Shown here: one piece after another, positions 31,895 through 42,520 of the stretch | How the letters are laid out: the number at the start of each line of letters is the position of its first letter | Position numbering within the stretch: position 1 is the first letter of the stretch | DNA from: Patella vulgata | Lineage: Eukaryota > Mollusca > Gastropoda > Patellidae | NCBI RefSeq assembly: GCF_932274485.2 | Contig: NC_065881.2 | Coordinates: 88,264,724-88,328,723 of the forward strand | DNA: 64,000 nt | Direction: 5' to 3' | The notes under the pieces: model-generated | What the model was told of the DNA's origin: nothing | The model's input: the letters and a program-made list of their open reading frames with translations, nothing else | The model's database searches: none | Translations under genes and position numbers: made by a program

Positions 31895-32330
31895 CAGTGG
31901 ACACATTAGCCGAATCATTCGGCCGAATCAATTGGCGCCGAATTTTATTCGGCCGAATGGGTGGACACACTAGCCGAATGCTTCGCCCGATTCAACCTGC
32001 CGATTGCATCACCTTTCGCGTCACTTGATTAAACATGGCGGCGTCTATGTCTTCAATCTATCACGTGACTTCTCGATCTGAGTGGTGATTGGCTAATGAA
32101 TTCTATATTCGGCCGAATGCTTCGGCGAAGCGGACACACTAGGCGAATATAATTCGCCCGAAGAACTATTCGGCCGAATATATCAAACCTGTTTGATTCG
32201 GGCGAATCATTCGGCCGAATAGAAATTCGGCCGAATGACAGTGGACACACTAGGCGAATTTCGACGTCGATTAATTCGGCCGAACGATTCGGCCGAATCA
32301 TTCGGCTAATTCGGCTAATGTGTCCACCGC
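31895..32330. mobile_element. Harbinger-like MITE rich in a 12-bp palindrome
   Basis: The ends CAGTGGACACATTAGCCGAA and, inverted, GCGGTGGACACATTAGCCG lie inside a 3-bp TTA duplication (31892-31894 and 32331-32333), which is typical of PIF/Harbinger elements. ATTCGGCCGAAT or a one-base variant occurs about eight times. The end motif GTGGACACACTAGSCGAAT recurs internally near 31970, 32130 and 32240. An open reverse frame at 32053-32364 is produced by the palindromes and is not a gene. Confidence 0.85.
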
Positions 32331-32649
32331 TTAAGATCACAACACCACCTGCAGATTTCGTCATAGTACCCTAAGCCTTACCCTAACCATAACCCAAATC
32401 ATCGGCAACAATCACGTGCCCTAACGTTGTTTCCATCGTGGTGAACTTGGGGAAATATGCAGGTGGCCTTGTGAAATAGCTCTGGCTAGATCGATCCAGA
32501 GAAGCGTCAAGAAGGTGCAAGAGAAGACTTCCAGGTGTGTCTAGGTTGCTTAATAAGTGAGAATAAAGCCCGCGTTATTTCATACGGTATATTTTTATTT
32601 TAACAATTTTAACAACTCGCTTGACTATAAAGGCGAACCTACTCCTTGT

Positions 32650-32967
32650 TCAGACCCCTTGTGCGATCCCTGTGTTGACCGAGAAAGTTGACCTGGCAAT
32701 CCTATAACTAGGATTCATCCGATTTTCCGGCGTGGTTCCCCTTGTCAGTGATGCAGGACGGATGACCTGACTAGGAAAGCTGTCTAGTCGTTCGGATGGC
32801 GTGCACGTAAAAGACCCCTTGACAGTTGGAATTCGATATAAGAGTAGGCCATAGTGCCGCTGTCCAGGCAAAATTTCCCTCATAGCAGACTGTATGGCGT
32901 ATGCCCGTCTTCATTAGCCCAGTTCGGAGCAGAACAGTAGGACGTTAAACCCCATTTCATTTCATCT
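32650..32967 (+). repeat. SINE A without the A box
   Basis: It starts at GTGCGATCCCTGTGTTGACC. About 26 bp (CTGGCAATCCTATAACTAGG) are inserted at the junction. Near GTCGTTCGGATGG the GACGAAAAACCGAGG block is deleted, and the rest to the tail is intact. Confidence 0.85.
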
Positions 32968-33032
32968 TATGTAATACATGTATATTGCCTATCAGAACTC
33001 ATATTATGTAAAGCTATATGTCATAGTGAACG

Positions 33033-33414
33033 GGGGATCACGTGGCTAAGTGGGTAAGGCGCTGGCTCGCTAGCCTGGAGGTCGGGTGTTCGATCCCTGC
33101 ATTGGCCGAGAAAGTTCATCTCGATTTTCCGGCGTGGTTTCCCCTTGTCAGTGATGCAGAACAGAGGGCCTGACAAGGACAGCTGCCTAGTCGTTCGGAT
33201 GGGACGAAATACCGAGGACCCGTGTACACTTTGGCGTGCACGTAAAAGATCCCTTGGCAGTTGGAATTCGATATAAGAGTAGGCCGTAGCGCCGCTGCCC
33301 GGGCAAAATTTCCCTCATAGCACACTGTATGGCGTATGCCCGTCTTCAATTAGCCCAGGTTAGGTGCATAAGAGTAGGACGTTAAACCCCATTTCAATTC
33401 ATTTCATTTCATTT
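33033..33414 (+). repeat. SINE A, full length, with 14-bp TSD
   Basis: Head GGATCACGTGGCTAAGTGGG to (TTTCA)n, all blocks present. TGTCATAGTGAACG (33019-33032) and TGTCACAGTGAACG (33415-33428) flank it with one difference. It follows another plus-strand SINE A by about 65 bp. Confidence 0.95.
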
Positions 33415-33817
33415 TGTCACAGTGAACGAAGCCATTGTACATGTTAACTAGCAGACAGTGGGTCGTGTTTGTGTGGGTTTTTTTTATAATAGTCATTAAA
33501 GTGCAACCCTCGATCAAGAAACACGTGTATACCAGACGATGTAGAAAATACTGCGATCTTATCCGATTGTGTCCTTTGCATAGTCCTGGACATGCACAAA
33601 GATAACGGAAGAGGAACCCCGCCCCCTTCCGCGGCCTCTAGATATTCTACTCAACTAATAGGAAATACAAACTTTTACGCCATGCATGCACAGAAACAGT
33701 TGCCTTACCAAAACGAAAAGCTAGTTGTATTTAATGCCACCATCTTAAAGTACCGATGCGCCATGTGTTTTTTTTTGTTTTTGTTTTTGCTAAATTATCA
33801 AATTTATCACGGCTTAA

Positions 33818-33907
33818 CTGAGGGAGAAATAGCGTTTAATTCCATTCGACACAATCATTTCTCGACTGGTTCAATTTTATTTCAAAAATTTACTTGCGGC
33901 CTAGTGG

Positions 33908-33941
<34 letters not shown>

Positions 33942-33945
33942 CTTC
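33818..33945 (-). repeat. SINE B fragment followed by (CT)n
   Basis: GGGAGAAATAGCGTTTAATT, TTCGACACAATCATTTCTCG and TTCAATTTTATTTCAAAAAT are a diverged 3' part. A CT/GTCT run follows at 33907-33945. The 145-codon frame crossing it is not a gene by any sign I can see. Confidence 0.6.
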
Positions 33946-34329
33946 CCTTGTTCTATTTGGGAAAAGTTTAGTGGCTTTCAAGCGCATTGTTTCCATAATG
34001 TCGATATTTTCTATAAATCTGATAAATAAGTTTTACAAATTGAACAGTATTGTGTAATTCTTACAAAAGCAAACCAAATATTTCTATTTTAAATTGCTTA
34101 ATGACACGTAGTAGGTTTTTTCTCATGCACTTCGACATTTAACTATGTGAGTTTACAACATTTCTTGGAAGATTAATATTGCAGTATTATTCAATGTGTT
34201 GATAACATGCATTTTCAATTTAGAACACAGTTTTACATTTCCTGTTCTTGTAATGTAAAGGTTGCCATTTGCAACCAGCACGATGAAGAACCATAAAGTA
34301 AACCACCTTCCAGTTACTTAATTTGTCAA

Positions 34330-34670
34330 TTTGTTTTGTTGTGTGGGTGTTCTTAAATTTGTTTTTTGTGCGTGTTGTTGCTTGTTTTTGATTTGTATGG
34401 GTGCTGTTGTTTGTTTTTGTTGCTTTGTTTTCTAATGGGATGTTGTATTTGTGTGTACCAATATCGGTTTGTGTTTGTGTGGGTTGTGGTGTTTGTTTCT
34501 GTGTGGGTTGTGGTGTTTGTTTTTGTGTGGGTTGTGGTGTTAGTTTCCGTGTGGGTTATGGTGTTTGTTTTTGTTTTGTGTGAGTGTTCTTAAATCTGTT
34601 TTTGCTTTGTATGGTTAGTGTTGTTTGTTTTTGTTTTGTGTGCGTGTTGTTGTTTTTGGTTGTTTTTTTT
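34330..34670. repeat. GT-rich tandem region
   Basis: Units of about 24 bp (GTGTGGGTTGTGGTGTTTGT) occur about four times at 34478-34575 within a longer TTTGTTTTGTGTG-rich stretch. The low-complexity frames across it (CVGCGVCF type) are repeat by-products. Confidence 0.82.
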
Positions 34671-35520
34671 TCTAATGGGATGTTGTAAACTTTAGTAGAT
34701 GTTTCGTAAAGCTGTAACGACCTGTTCTTATTGATTGACAAAACCTTATTAGCTTACAATGTGTGGGTGTTTTGTCCTGTTTTGAGTTTCGTATTAAATT
34801 GTTTGTTATTTTGAATGTTTCTTACAACCGGTTTGCTAAAAGAGTATATGACCTGTTCGCATATCCTGACATTAATTATCACATTGCCAGCTTGTTTATT
34901 TTGTGTTTGGCTGTTTAGTCGGGCGGTTTATTTTGTGTTTGGCTGTTTATTTTGTGCCTGTTTATTTTTTATCTAATTATATTTTGTTTTTATATAAGAC
35001 GGATGAAGGTTTTCGCATATCTAGATAACAATTATTACAACTTAATTTAAAAAATCAATACTGTAACAAATTGTCATTTGACTTATTTCATTTAGTTGTT
35101 TTCTAACCAGAATTTATTTTCTCGGCTTCGTTTATCTATACTTAGACAAAATGTGTAGGCACTGCACTAGTGAAAGCGCTGTAGGCATATACAAGGGACA
35201 ATGAACGACGGTTTCGAGACATTCTTTAAATTACATTAGATAAGCTCTCAGGATTTGATTTAAAATCACGTAGTTGTATCAGAGGGCTTTAGATAAAGTT
35301 GTAACATGGACGGGAAATATTCCCTTTTTCTTTCGTTAAATTTCCCTCTAGTAGACTGGCTGGAGCTTAACCGTGCAACAGCTCGACTGTTTCAATTTTA
35401 TTGCACACTTTCGCTGGTTTACGCTAGTTTTAGTATAAATTATATAGAGAAGTAAGTTGTGTTTTCTGTGCAATAACAACGAGCATGTTGAGTAGCAGTC
35501 AATATTACATCATTTATAAC
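34671..35520. other. unassigned spacer
   Basis: T-rich DNA with scattered TTTTGTG words continuing the preceding bias. No element recognised. Confidence 0.5.
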
Positions 35521-35604
35521 AGGCTTCATTTGTTAACAGGTTTAACACACGGCCTACGGCCTCGATGTTTAAACCTGTTAACTCATGAAAGCCGTGCTAC
35601 AAAT
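35521..35604. repeat. short palindrome
   Basis: GTTAACAGGTTTAA and TTTAAACCTGTTAAC face each other around ACGGCCTACGGCCTCG. GCTTCAT and ATGAAAGC extend the pairing. It may be a small foldback element. Confidence 0.6.
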
Positions 35605-35716
35605 AAAGCTATTCCACACAACTTTTTGTCTTTTTTTTAAAAAGTTAAAAATGCATTAACACTTTTACCCAAAAAGATGTAATTACTTTTGATGGGACCT
35701 GTATAGAATCTGACTT

Positions 35717-35972
35717 GAAATGAAATGAAATGGGGTTTAACGTCCTACTGTGTGCTATGAGGGAAATTTTGCCCGGGCAGCGGCACTATCGCCTACTCTT
35801 ATATCGAATTCCAACTGCCAAGGGATCTTTTACGTGCATTCCAATGTATACACGGGACCTCGGTTTTTTGTATCATCCGAAGGACTAGGCTGCTGTCCTT
35901 GTCAGGCCCTCCGTCCTGCATCACTGACAAGGGGGAACCACGCCGGAAAATCTGGATGAACATTCTTGACCA
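35717..35972 (-). repeat. SINE A with a small 3' deletion
   Basis: GGGGTTTAACGTCCTACTGT passes directly to GTGCTATGAGGGAAATTTTG, skipping the TCTGCTCC...CATACAG stretch. It continues to GGATGAACATTCTTGACCAA and stops before the head. Confidence 0.85.
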
Positions 35973-36077
35973 ATCCTTGGCAGATTCCCCACATTCACCA
36001 CGGCAAACACCATGATGGAGTCCGAGAATCCTGGCACAACTCTTTATTCACCGGGTGAGGGCGGGGCGGGGGAAGGG

Positions 36078-36366
36078 GGGTGGGGGTGAATGGTCTAATG
36101 ATTATCTATCATTGAGTCAACTGGAGTGGTTTTGATTGCCCGGCTGTATGTGACAAGGGTAGGGTCGCCTGTTCAACCTCGTGCTAAAGACCCCTACGCG
36201 CAATCGAATTATTGAAATAAATTTGAACCATGTGTTAGTCCCTTAATGTCATAGTTTGTGTCGAGTAGTAAGTCCCGTGTTACACGGTGGCGTGTGGAGT
36301 GGACGCTAAACCCCATCTCTCTCTCTCTCTCTCTTTCTCTCTCGCTTCTCTCTAGCCCCTTCCACC

Positions 36367-36401
<35 letters not shown>
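36078..36401 (+). repeat. SINE B with a long CT tail
   Basis: Degraded head (GTGAATGGTCTAATGATT) and B box (GGTTTTGATTGCCCGG). The body is missing the TTTTCTCCGGG block, and about 40 bp (AGTAAGTCCCGTGTTACACG) are inserted near the end. The CT run extends to about 36401 with a CTTCCACCC interruption. Confidence 0.8.
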
Positions 36402-36403
<2 letters not shown>

Positions 36404-36756
36404 TACTCGCTGAATAGATATAGATGATGACTACGGGTAATGACATTAAGTTTACATCCGCTGTGTAAGTCATTAACGGACATCTTTTATCAATCAGCCG
36501 ATGGCTCTGTATACTGGTATCAAACACAGACTATTATTTCAAGAATAAAAGACCAGAATATATAACATAATAACAAAATAATAGAAGAATATACAAACAG
36601 CCTGTAGGGTTCACAAAGCGTGGGAGTTGTCTTGCTAAAATCTTTGTACTTATAAATCAATCAAAGCAGTCTAGATATGACTGAATTATGTTATTATTTA
36701 GCTTATCACGTGACGGTAGAGGGGAAAATCCCTTGGCAGTTGGAATTCGATATATC

Positions 36757-37523
36757 ACATCACAGTTTTAGGCTTCCATTTAAACATTGCGTACACAAAG
36801 TTTTTCGTACACAAAGTTCAAGGTTATTTGTTACCTATGTGAAGTCTCCAAATTAGAAATCGTGAAGGAATAATAAGCACACCCTGCATTTCGGTCGTTC
36901 CATTGGCCGAGAAAGTTCATTGGGATTTTCCGACGTGGTTTCCCCTTGTCAGTGGTGCAGGATGGAGGGTCTGACAATGACTGCTGTCTAGTCGTTCGGA
37001 TGAGGCGAAAAATCGAGGTACCGTGTATACATTGGCGTGCACGTTAAAGATCCCTTGGCAGTTGGAGTTCGATATAAGAGTAGGCCACAGTACCGCTGCA
37101 AGGGCACAAGGATCACGTAGCTAAGTGGGTAAGACGCTGGCTCGCTAGCCTTGAGGTCGGGTGTTCGATCCCTGCATTGGCCGAGAAACTATATCCAGAT
37201 TTTCCGAGGTGATTTCCCCTTTTCTGTGATGCAGGACGGATGGGACGAAAAACCGAGGTTCTGTGTACACATTGGCGTGCACGTAAAAGATCCCTTGGCA
37301 GTTGGAATTCGATATAAGATTAGGCCGTAGCGCCGCTGTCCGGGCAAAATTTCACTCATAGCACACTGTATGGCGTATCCCCGTCTTCATTAGCCCAGGT
37401 TAGGAGCAGAACAGTAGGACGTTAAACCCCATTTCATTTCTTCATAGCGCACTCCATGGTGTATGCCCATCTTCGTTAACCCAATCCGAACAGCAGGACG
37501 TTAAACCCCATCTCATTTCATTT
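36757..37523 (+). repeat. SINE A with captured upstream DNA, split by a second SINE A
   Basis: 36757-36899 is not SINE. It reads CACAGTTTTAGGCTTCCATT to AAGCACACCCTGCATTTCG and matches 41.27-41.41 kb in reverse. It joins SINE A at CATTGGCCGAGAAAGTTC, replacing the tRNA head. The A body breaks off at about 37108 and resumes at about 37441 (TCATAGCGCACTCCATGG) to the tail at 37523. A 30-bp SINE A scrap (CCCTTGGCAGTTGGAATTCG) precedes it at 36731. Confidence 0.8.
37109..37440 (+). repeat. SINE A nested in SINE A
   Basis: Head GGATCACGTAGCTAAGTGGG to CCATTTCATTTC, with one deletion around GGACGG. It lies in the same orientation as its host, and I could not define a TSD. Confidence 0.82.
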
Positions 37524-37657
37524 GTTTTGTTGAACTGATATATAAACAACGATTATGGACCCGTTCGTGTATTTAGAATGCAATCCTTTTTTATACCACC
37601 ATTAAGACGCTTAAACCGATAAATGTAAGTTCGAGGAATTTAGTGGCATTTAAAGAT

Positions 37658-37955
37658 TAATTTGTCTAGGAAATATACATCATGGTTTGGGTATTAAAAC
37701 GCCATTATGTCATTTACGAAACTTGAGGTTTAGTAACAATAGGAAGCTGGCTTTAGTTTTAAATCAACGCCATCGGCATCATTCGCTTTATGATGTTGAA
37801 AAGCTGATAAATTTCTCTAGGAAATAATAAATCATGGTTTGGATGTTAAAAAGCCATTATGACGTTTACGATATTTGATACTTATATTAACAACGGGAAA
37901 TTGGTACATCACTAACAATTTAAATAACCACCATCAGCAAAATTCGCTTTGAAAA
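37658..37955. repeat. tandem duplication of about 155 bp
   Basis: CTAGGAAATATACATCATGG...GCCATTATGTCATTTACG and CTAGGAAATAATAAATCATGG...GCCATTATGACGTTTACG share order and spacing, as do CGCCATCGGCATCATTCGC and CACCATCAGCAAAATTCGC. The two units have diverged clearly. Confidence 0.7.
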
Positions 37956-37969
37956 TCTCTTCAAAGCGC

Positions 37970-38206
37970 TATAAAATGTGTATAAAGCTTTTTTTCCTGA
38001 TACTGCTTTCTACTCCTACATGAAACAATTATTTACATTCTACAAACAGGAAAGACTGAATCTTCGTTCGTCCACAGATACAACTGTTCCTGCTTGTAGG
38101 AGACCCAGAGGAAAATTATATTTCCCTATTAATGATGTAAACACGTCGAATAAGCTACCAAGAACAATCAGAGAAAAGTTCAACTTTTGTTAAATTTGAA
38201 TCGGAG
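37970..38206 (+). pseudogene. possible LINE reverse-transcriptase tail
   Basis: A 71-codon frame ends NKLPRTIREKFNF, and shifting by one base gives VKFESELK. This resembles the region just before the C-terminus of many non-LTR reverse transcriptases (WNSLP..IR......FK..LK). The match is short and lacks the preceding tryptophan, so it may be chance. A foldback element follows immediately. Confidence 0.25.
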
Positions 38207-38335
38207 TTAAAGGACAATATTGGTGTCAGTCATTATCACATATGGTGTTAAAAGACAATATTGTAGCATCGTAGCAATGATCTCTGTGTTAAAATTATAT
38301 TTGGAACGTGTTTAACCACCAATAGTGTCCTTTAA
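38207..38335. mobile_element. shortened copy of the 22.2 kb foldback
   Basis: TTAAAGGACAATATTGGTGT at the left and, inverted, TTAAAGGACACTATTGGTGG at the right. The centre retains GATCTCTGTGTTAAAATTAT. Most of the left arm is deleted. Confidence 0.82.
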
Positions 38336-39415
38336 AAACACACTAGTTTAAATATTATTACAAACTGTGAAATATCACCGGATATAATGAAACGTTATGG
38401 GTGATGAATAATAATATATAAATAATAAAATCATATATATATGATATAATAAGATGGGTGGTGGTCTGGTGGCTTAACGTGAATATTTAAGATCGAGTCT
38501 CATAGATTTTTATCCTGAAGGGTTCAGCCTGTCTGAGTTTCATCATCTCATTCTGTTTGGTACAAAACACACACTAAGGCAAGTTCTCATTTTCAATATC
38601 TTTTGTTTCATTATAAAGAAAACAATTTCAGAGAACTATTCGAGACATCTAGTGTATTACATCTTGAGAATAATGAAGTTAAATTACGCCTTAATCCCTA
38701 AAATTAAAAGGAATCGAATAGTCCATTACACCTTATTTATAAGTATATTATTATGCTTTGTATTGTAAAAGGCTAATTAAGTAACTATATCTGGATAATT
38801 TCCTTCGATACCTTAACTTGCCTCGAGAATTTTCGTTAAGTTCCGCTCTCTTGAGGTCCACATGGTTCGAAGTTATTTGAAATAGATTTCTTATTTTGGG
38901 TTTAGAGCGAAACCTTTTACAATATAGAATTATGCTTTCCAACGCAGTCATACATTAACATATTGACTTTATAAATATATATATTAACTATATTATCACT
39001 TATCACAGGTAACTTTTAATTACACTAAAAATAGATATATAAACTGAAAAATATGTTTTTATTTAAGATGTATGTAGATGAGTGTGTGGGTGATGGTGTG
39101 ACTGTGTATGTGTGCATGGGTATATTTATATGTACAACTTTTAAATTGTAAATATCCTGTGAAATTATTCTTGTAGAATGAAAATAGAATTATGTATTTT
39201 GTATATTGTGTGCATGAATATATCTACAAGAAAAAAAACCCAAAAAGACAAAAGAAAAAAAACGCGCGGACGTGACATCACAAGGTCTATCTATGAACCA
39301 AGTGTCGTTGTTTCGATTCCCCAAATTTGTTTTGTTGAATTGATGTAAGACAACCATTGTGGACCTTTTTTTCGTATATTTAAAATGAAATCAATTTTTA
39401 TAACACCATTACCGG
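38336..39415. other. long AT-rich spacer
   Basis: (AT)n-like patches near 38410-38450 and 38975, and TGTG-rich DNA near 39080-39120. No gene, RNA or element is recognised. Confidence 0.5.
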
Positions 39416-39675
39416 GGTTGGATGGCCGAATGGGTAACGCGTGGGCGTTGTATCATAACGTCTGTCATTGTGTCAACTGGCGTGGTTTCGATTATCCGGT
39501 TGTACGTGACAAGGAGTTTGGTCGCCTGTCCAACCTCGTGGGTTTTCTCCGGGTCCTCCGATTTCCTCACACTGCTAAAGACTCCTACGCAACAGCGAAT
39601 TATTGAAATACAATTGGACCATATGTTAGTCCCGAAATGGCCTAGTTTGTGTCGAGTGGACGTAAAACCCGATTT
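39416..39675 (+). repeat. SINE B, full length, short tail
   Basis: Head GGTTGGATGGCCGAATGGGT, B box GGTTTCGATTATCCGG, complete body, and GGACGTAAAACCCGATTTCTCT. The CT tail is nearly absent. Confidence 0.88.
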
Positions 39676-39909
39676 CTCTAAACCCAAAGTCTAGCTCACG
39701 ACCCGCCGTACGTGTTTCGTAAGGTTTGGTAGCTCGCAAACCAGCCACAAGAAACCGGGTGAAAATTTTATATATGCAGGATCAAAAGTCTTTAAGGGTA
39801 GTCTGACACGTGCATGCTGTTATGTCTATCAAGGATATTTTGTCTGCACACCAACTTGTCATGGGGTATCGGTTTATCGTCCAATCCGAGCGACTACCGC
39901 CCATGACTT

Positions 39910-40060
39910 CTATGTGTGTAGTCTTTCGGATGAAAAAGAAACTCTAGCGATCCCGTGAAAACCACTGACGGTATGTTAAAAATCACTTGCCACATGACAA
40001 TCGAAACTTTCCCTTTTTTATAAAGTTCCGCCGTCATTTGCCCCGTTGGCATAGAACACA
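39910..40060 (+). repeat. SINE A relic
   Basis: GTCTTTCGGATGAAAAAGAAAC, GATCCCGTGAAAACCACTG, TGTTAAAAATCACTTGCCAC and GACAATCGAAAC follow the order of the SINE A body with many changes. Probably the oldest A copy in the window. Confidence 0.5.
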
Positions 40061-40065
40061 AATGG

Positions 40066-40322
40066 AATGAGGTTTAACGTCCTACTGTTTTGCTCCTAAA
40101 CTGGGCTAATGAAGACGGATATACGCCATACGCTCCTAAACTGGGCTAATGAAGACGGGCATACGCCATACGCTCCTAAACTGGGCTAATGAAGACGGGC
40201 ATACGCCATACAGTGTGCTATGAGAGACATTTTGCCCGGGCAGCGGCACTACGGCATACTCTTATATCGAATTCCAACTGCCAATGGATCTTTTACGTGC
40301 ACGTCAATGTGTACACAGGATG
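40066..40322 (-). repeat. SINE A with a triplicated 40-bp segment
   Basis: CTCCTAAACTGGGCTAATGA through CGCCATACG occurs three times in exact register (40093, 40133, 40173), followed by the normal body to GTGTACACAGGATGG. The head is missing. The first unit carries GGATAT where the others have GGGCAT. Confidence 0.9.
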
Positions 40323-40411
40323 GCATAGAATCGAACACGTTAAACCGTATTACATGGCAATATGGAATAAACGATGAAAGGGAAATAACTCTATCTTTAA
40401 AGTGCGTGATC

Positions 40412-40915
40412 TTATGGCTTCAGATCACCAATGGTTTTCCTATTGACTTTAATGTAAATTATCGTATCCGAGACCGGCTCTAACTTTTTCCCAAATTTTC
40501 GCTGGGTAGAACGCTTTCTACCACAGATGGAGCAGCATGTGGCAACCTCTTGCTCCAAAGCACGTATGAAGTTCATCATGGAAGACTTGTGATACACAAA
40601 CTGGAAGTAGGGACGGAAAAAAAAGGAATTTACTGCCCTACAGTTCAACCTGACCAACCTCTCACCTCTTGTATCAAAATCACGAATATTCACCGAATGT
40701 ATATTCAAACCCTTTTCTTCGATATCACCATGCAAATGGGGGAAAATGGAAAGGGAGAGAAAGACTAAAAATATCATTGGCCCTTGTTTCGTGGAGTAAC
40801 CAGCGTAAGAATAATTGGTGAGCCGTGACCTTATTATATCATTAATAAACGTTTGGATGAAAACAGTACAAGGTCTTTCTTTAATCAAAAGAAATGTATT
40901 ATTAGTCTTATGCAC
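40412..40915 (-). other. 167-codon open frame, no known family
   Basis: This is the longest frame in the window that does not read through a repeat. It includes ATCCSICGRKRSTQRKFGKK, with two cysteines and a basic stretch, and a hydrophobic patch (PMIFLVFLSLSIFPHL). I recognise no domain, and base use looks like the surrounding AT-rich DNA. It could be chance, a decayed element gene or a lone exon. Confidence 0.2.
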
Positions 40916-40955
40916 TACGAATTAATGACACTTGCCATAAAAGATGCAGGGTGTG

Positions 40956-41267
40956 AAATGAAATGAAATGGGGTTTAACGTCCTACTATTCTGCTCCGAC
41001 TGGGCTAATGAAGACAGGCATACGCCATACAGTGTGCTATGAGGGAAATTTTGCCCGGGCAGCGGCACTACGGCACACTCTTATATCGAATTCCAACTGC
41101 CAAGGGATATTTTACGTGCACGCCAATGTATACACGGGACCTAGATTTTCCGTCCCATGCGAACGACTAGACAGTCGTCCTTGAAGACCCTCAATCCTGC
41201 ACCACTGACAAGGAGAAACTACATCAGAGAATCCCGATGAACATTCTCGGCCAATGCAGGTATCGAA
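40956..41267 (-). repeat. SINE A insertion, candidate source of the captured-flank form
   Basis: From the GAAATG tail to ATTCTCGGCCAATGCAGGTA, ending at the B box (TATCGAA). ATGCAGGGTGTG flanks it at 40944-40955 and 41268-41279. The host DNA at 41268-41405 is the same text found upstream of SINE A at 36.8 and 56.2 kb. Confidence 0.9.
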
Positions 41268-41405
41268 ATGCAGGGTGTGCTTATTCCTTCACAATTTCTA
41301 ATTTGGAGACTTCACATAACTAACAAATAACTTTGAACTTTGTGTACGAAAACAATTATTGGATTCTGATGTCACGCTATGTTTAAATGAAAGCCTAAAA
41401 CTGTG
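41268..41405 (-). repeat. captured-flank module at its probable home
   Basis: ATGCAGGGTGTGCTTATTCC, TAATTTGGAGACTTCACATA and GAAAGCCTAAAACTGTGATA are shared in inverted order with 36757-36897. A 45-bp part is shared with 56195-56238. It has no tRNA-like boxes. Confidence 0.75.
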
Positions 41406-41868
41406 ATATGTACAGCCACACAACAAATTACTGGGCAATCTCCGCGGTCGCCTATTGTACTACGAATTTGACACTTATTCCATTTTCAAATTCTTAGCCT
41501 GTAAAATTTACTATTTGATTGGCCAAAGTTACGCCAAGTTACAAATGAATACAAAAATTCACATCGGTAATGAATGAAACACACAAATCTGAAGTACGGT
41601 ACTTATTGTAGTTGCCTCCCCTTGAACTCGCCCTGACTGGCATGTTACTCAGTTGAATTCAATACTACCACATTACACGTTTAGTCTGAAATCGTGGTTT
41701 TAATCCTGAATTAATCGTAGTGATCCTATCAGGTCTTATCATTTTTTTTTCTAAACTTTATTTTTATTCATTGAATCTGAATAGGGATTGGGGAGCAGGC
41801 TATGTTCTCTCTGATTTAGATACATTATAAAAGTATATACATAATTACATAAATATATTTTTTTTTGA

Positions 41869-42082
41869 AATGGGGTTTAACGTCCTACTGTTTTGCTCCG
41901 AACTGGGCTAATGAGGACGGGTATACGCCATACAGTGTGCTATGAGGGAAATTTTGCCTGGACAGCGGCACTACGGCCTACTCTTATATCGAATTCCAAC
42001 TGTCAAGGGATCTTTTACGTGCACGCCAATGAGTACACGGGACCTCGGTTTTTCCGTCCCATCCGAACGACTAGACAGCTGT
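41869..42082 (-). repeat. SINE A, 5' truncated
   Basis: GAAATGGGGTTTAACGTCC to CGAACGACTAGACAGCTGT, cut in the body. It lies about 90 bp from a plus-strand copy, so the two can pair as an inverted repeat over about 200 bp. Confidence 0.9.
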
Positions 42083-42128
42083 AGAATACATAGGATACAT
42101 AATGGATAATATAGAGACTCTTATTTGT

Positions 42129-42131
42129 TGG

Positions 42132-42162
<31 letters not shown>

Positions 42163-42520
42163 GGTTTTTTTGGGGGGGATCACGTGGCTAAGTGGGTAAG
42201 ACGCTAGCTCGCTAGCCTGGAGGTCGGGTGTTCGATCCCTGCATTGGCCGAGAAAGTTCAGTGATGCAGGACGGAGGGGCTGACATGCAAAGCTGTCTAG
42301 TCGTTCGGATGGGACGAAAAACCGAGGTCCCGTGTACACATTGGCGTGCACGTAAAAGATCCCTTGGCAGTTGGAATTCGATATAAGAGTAGGCCGTAGT
42401 GCCGCTGTCAGGGCAAAATTTCCCTCATAGCACACTGTATGGCGTATGCCTGTCTTCATTAGCCCAGGTTAGGAGCAGAACAGTAGGACGTTAAACTCCA
42501 TTTCATTTCATTTCATTTGT
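42129..42520 (+). repeat. SINE A preceded by a poly(T) run
   Basis: About 30 T with G and a G run precede GGATCACGTGGCTAAGTGGG at 42176. The junction region is missing about 35 bp (TTCATCC...CTTGT). The tail ends (TTTCA)n at 42520. ATTTGTTG occurs before the T run and after the tail, which may be its TSD. Confidence 0.88.

Noticed and set aside
32053-32364. A 103-codon arginine- and proline-rich reverse frame.
   Set aside because: It is generated by repeated ATTCGGCCGAAT in the Harbinger-like MITE.
34366-34593. A cysteine/valine-rich membrane-like frame.
   Set aside because: It follows the 24-bp GT-rich repeat and has no flanking coding signal.
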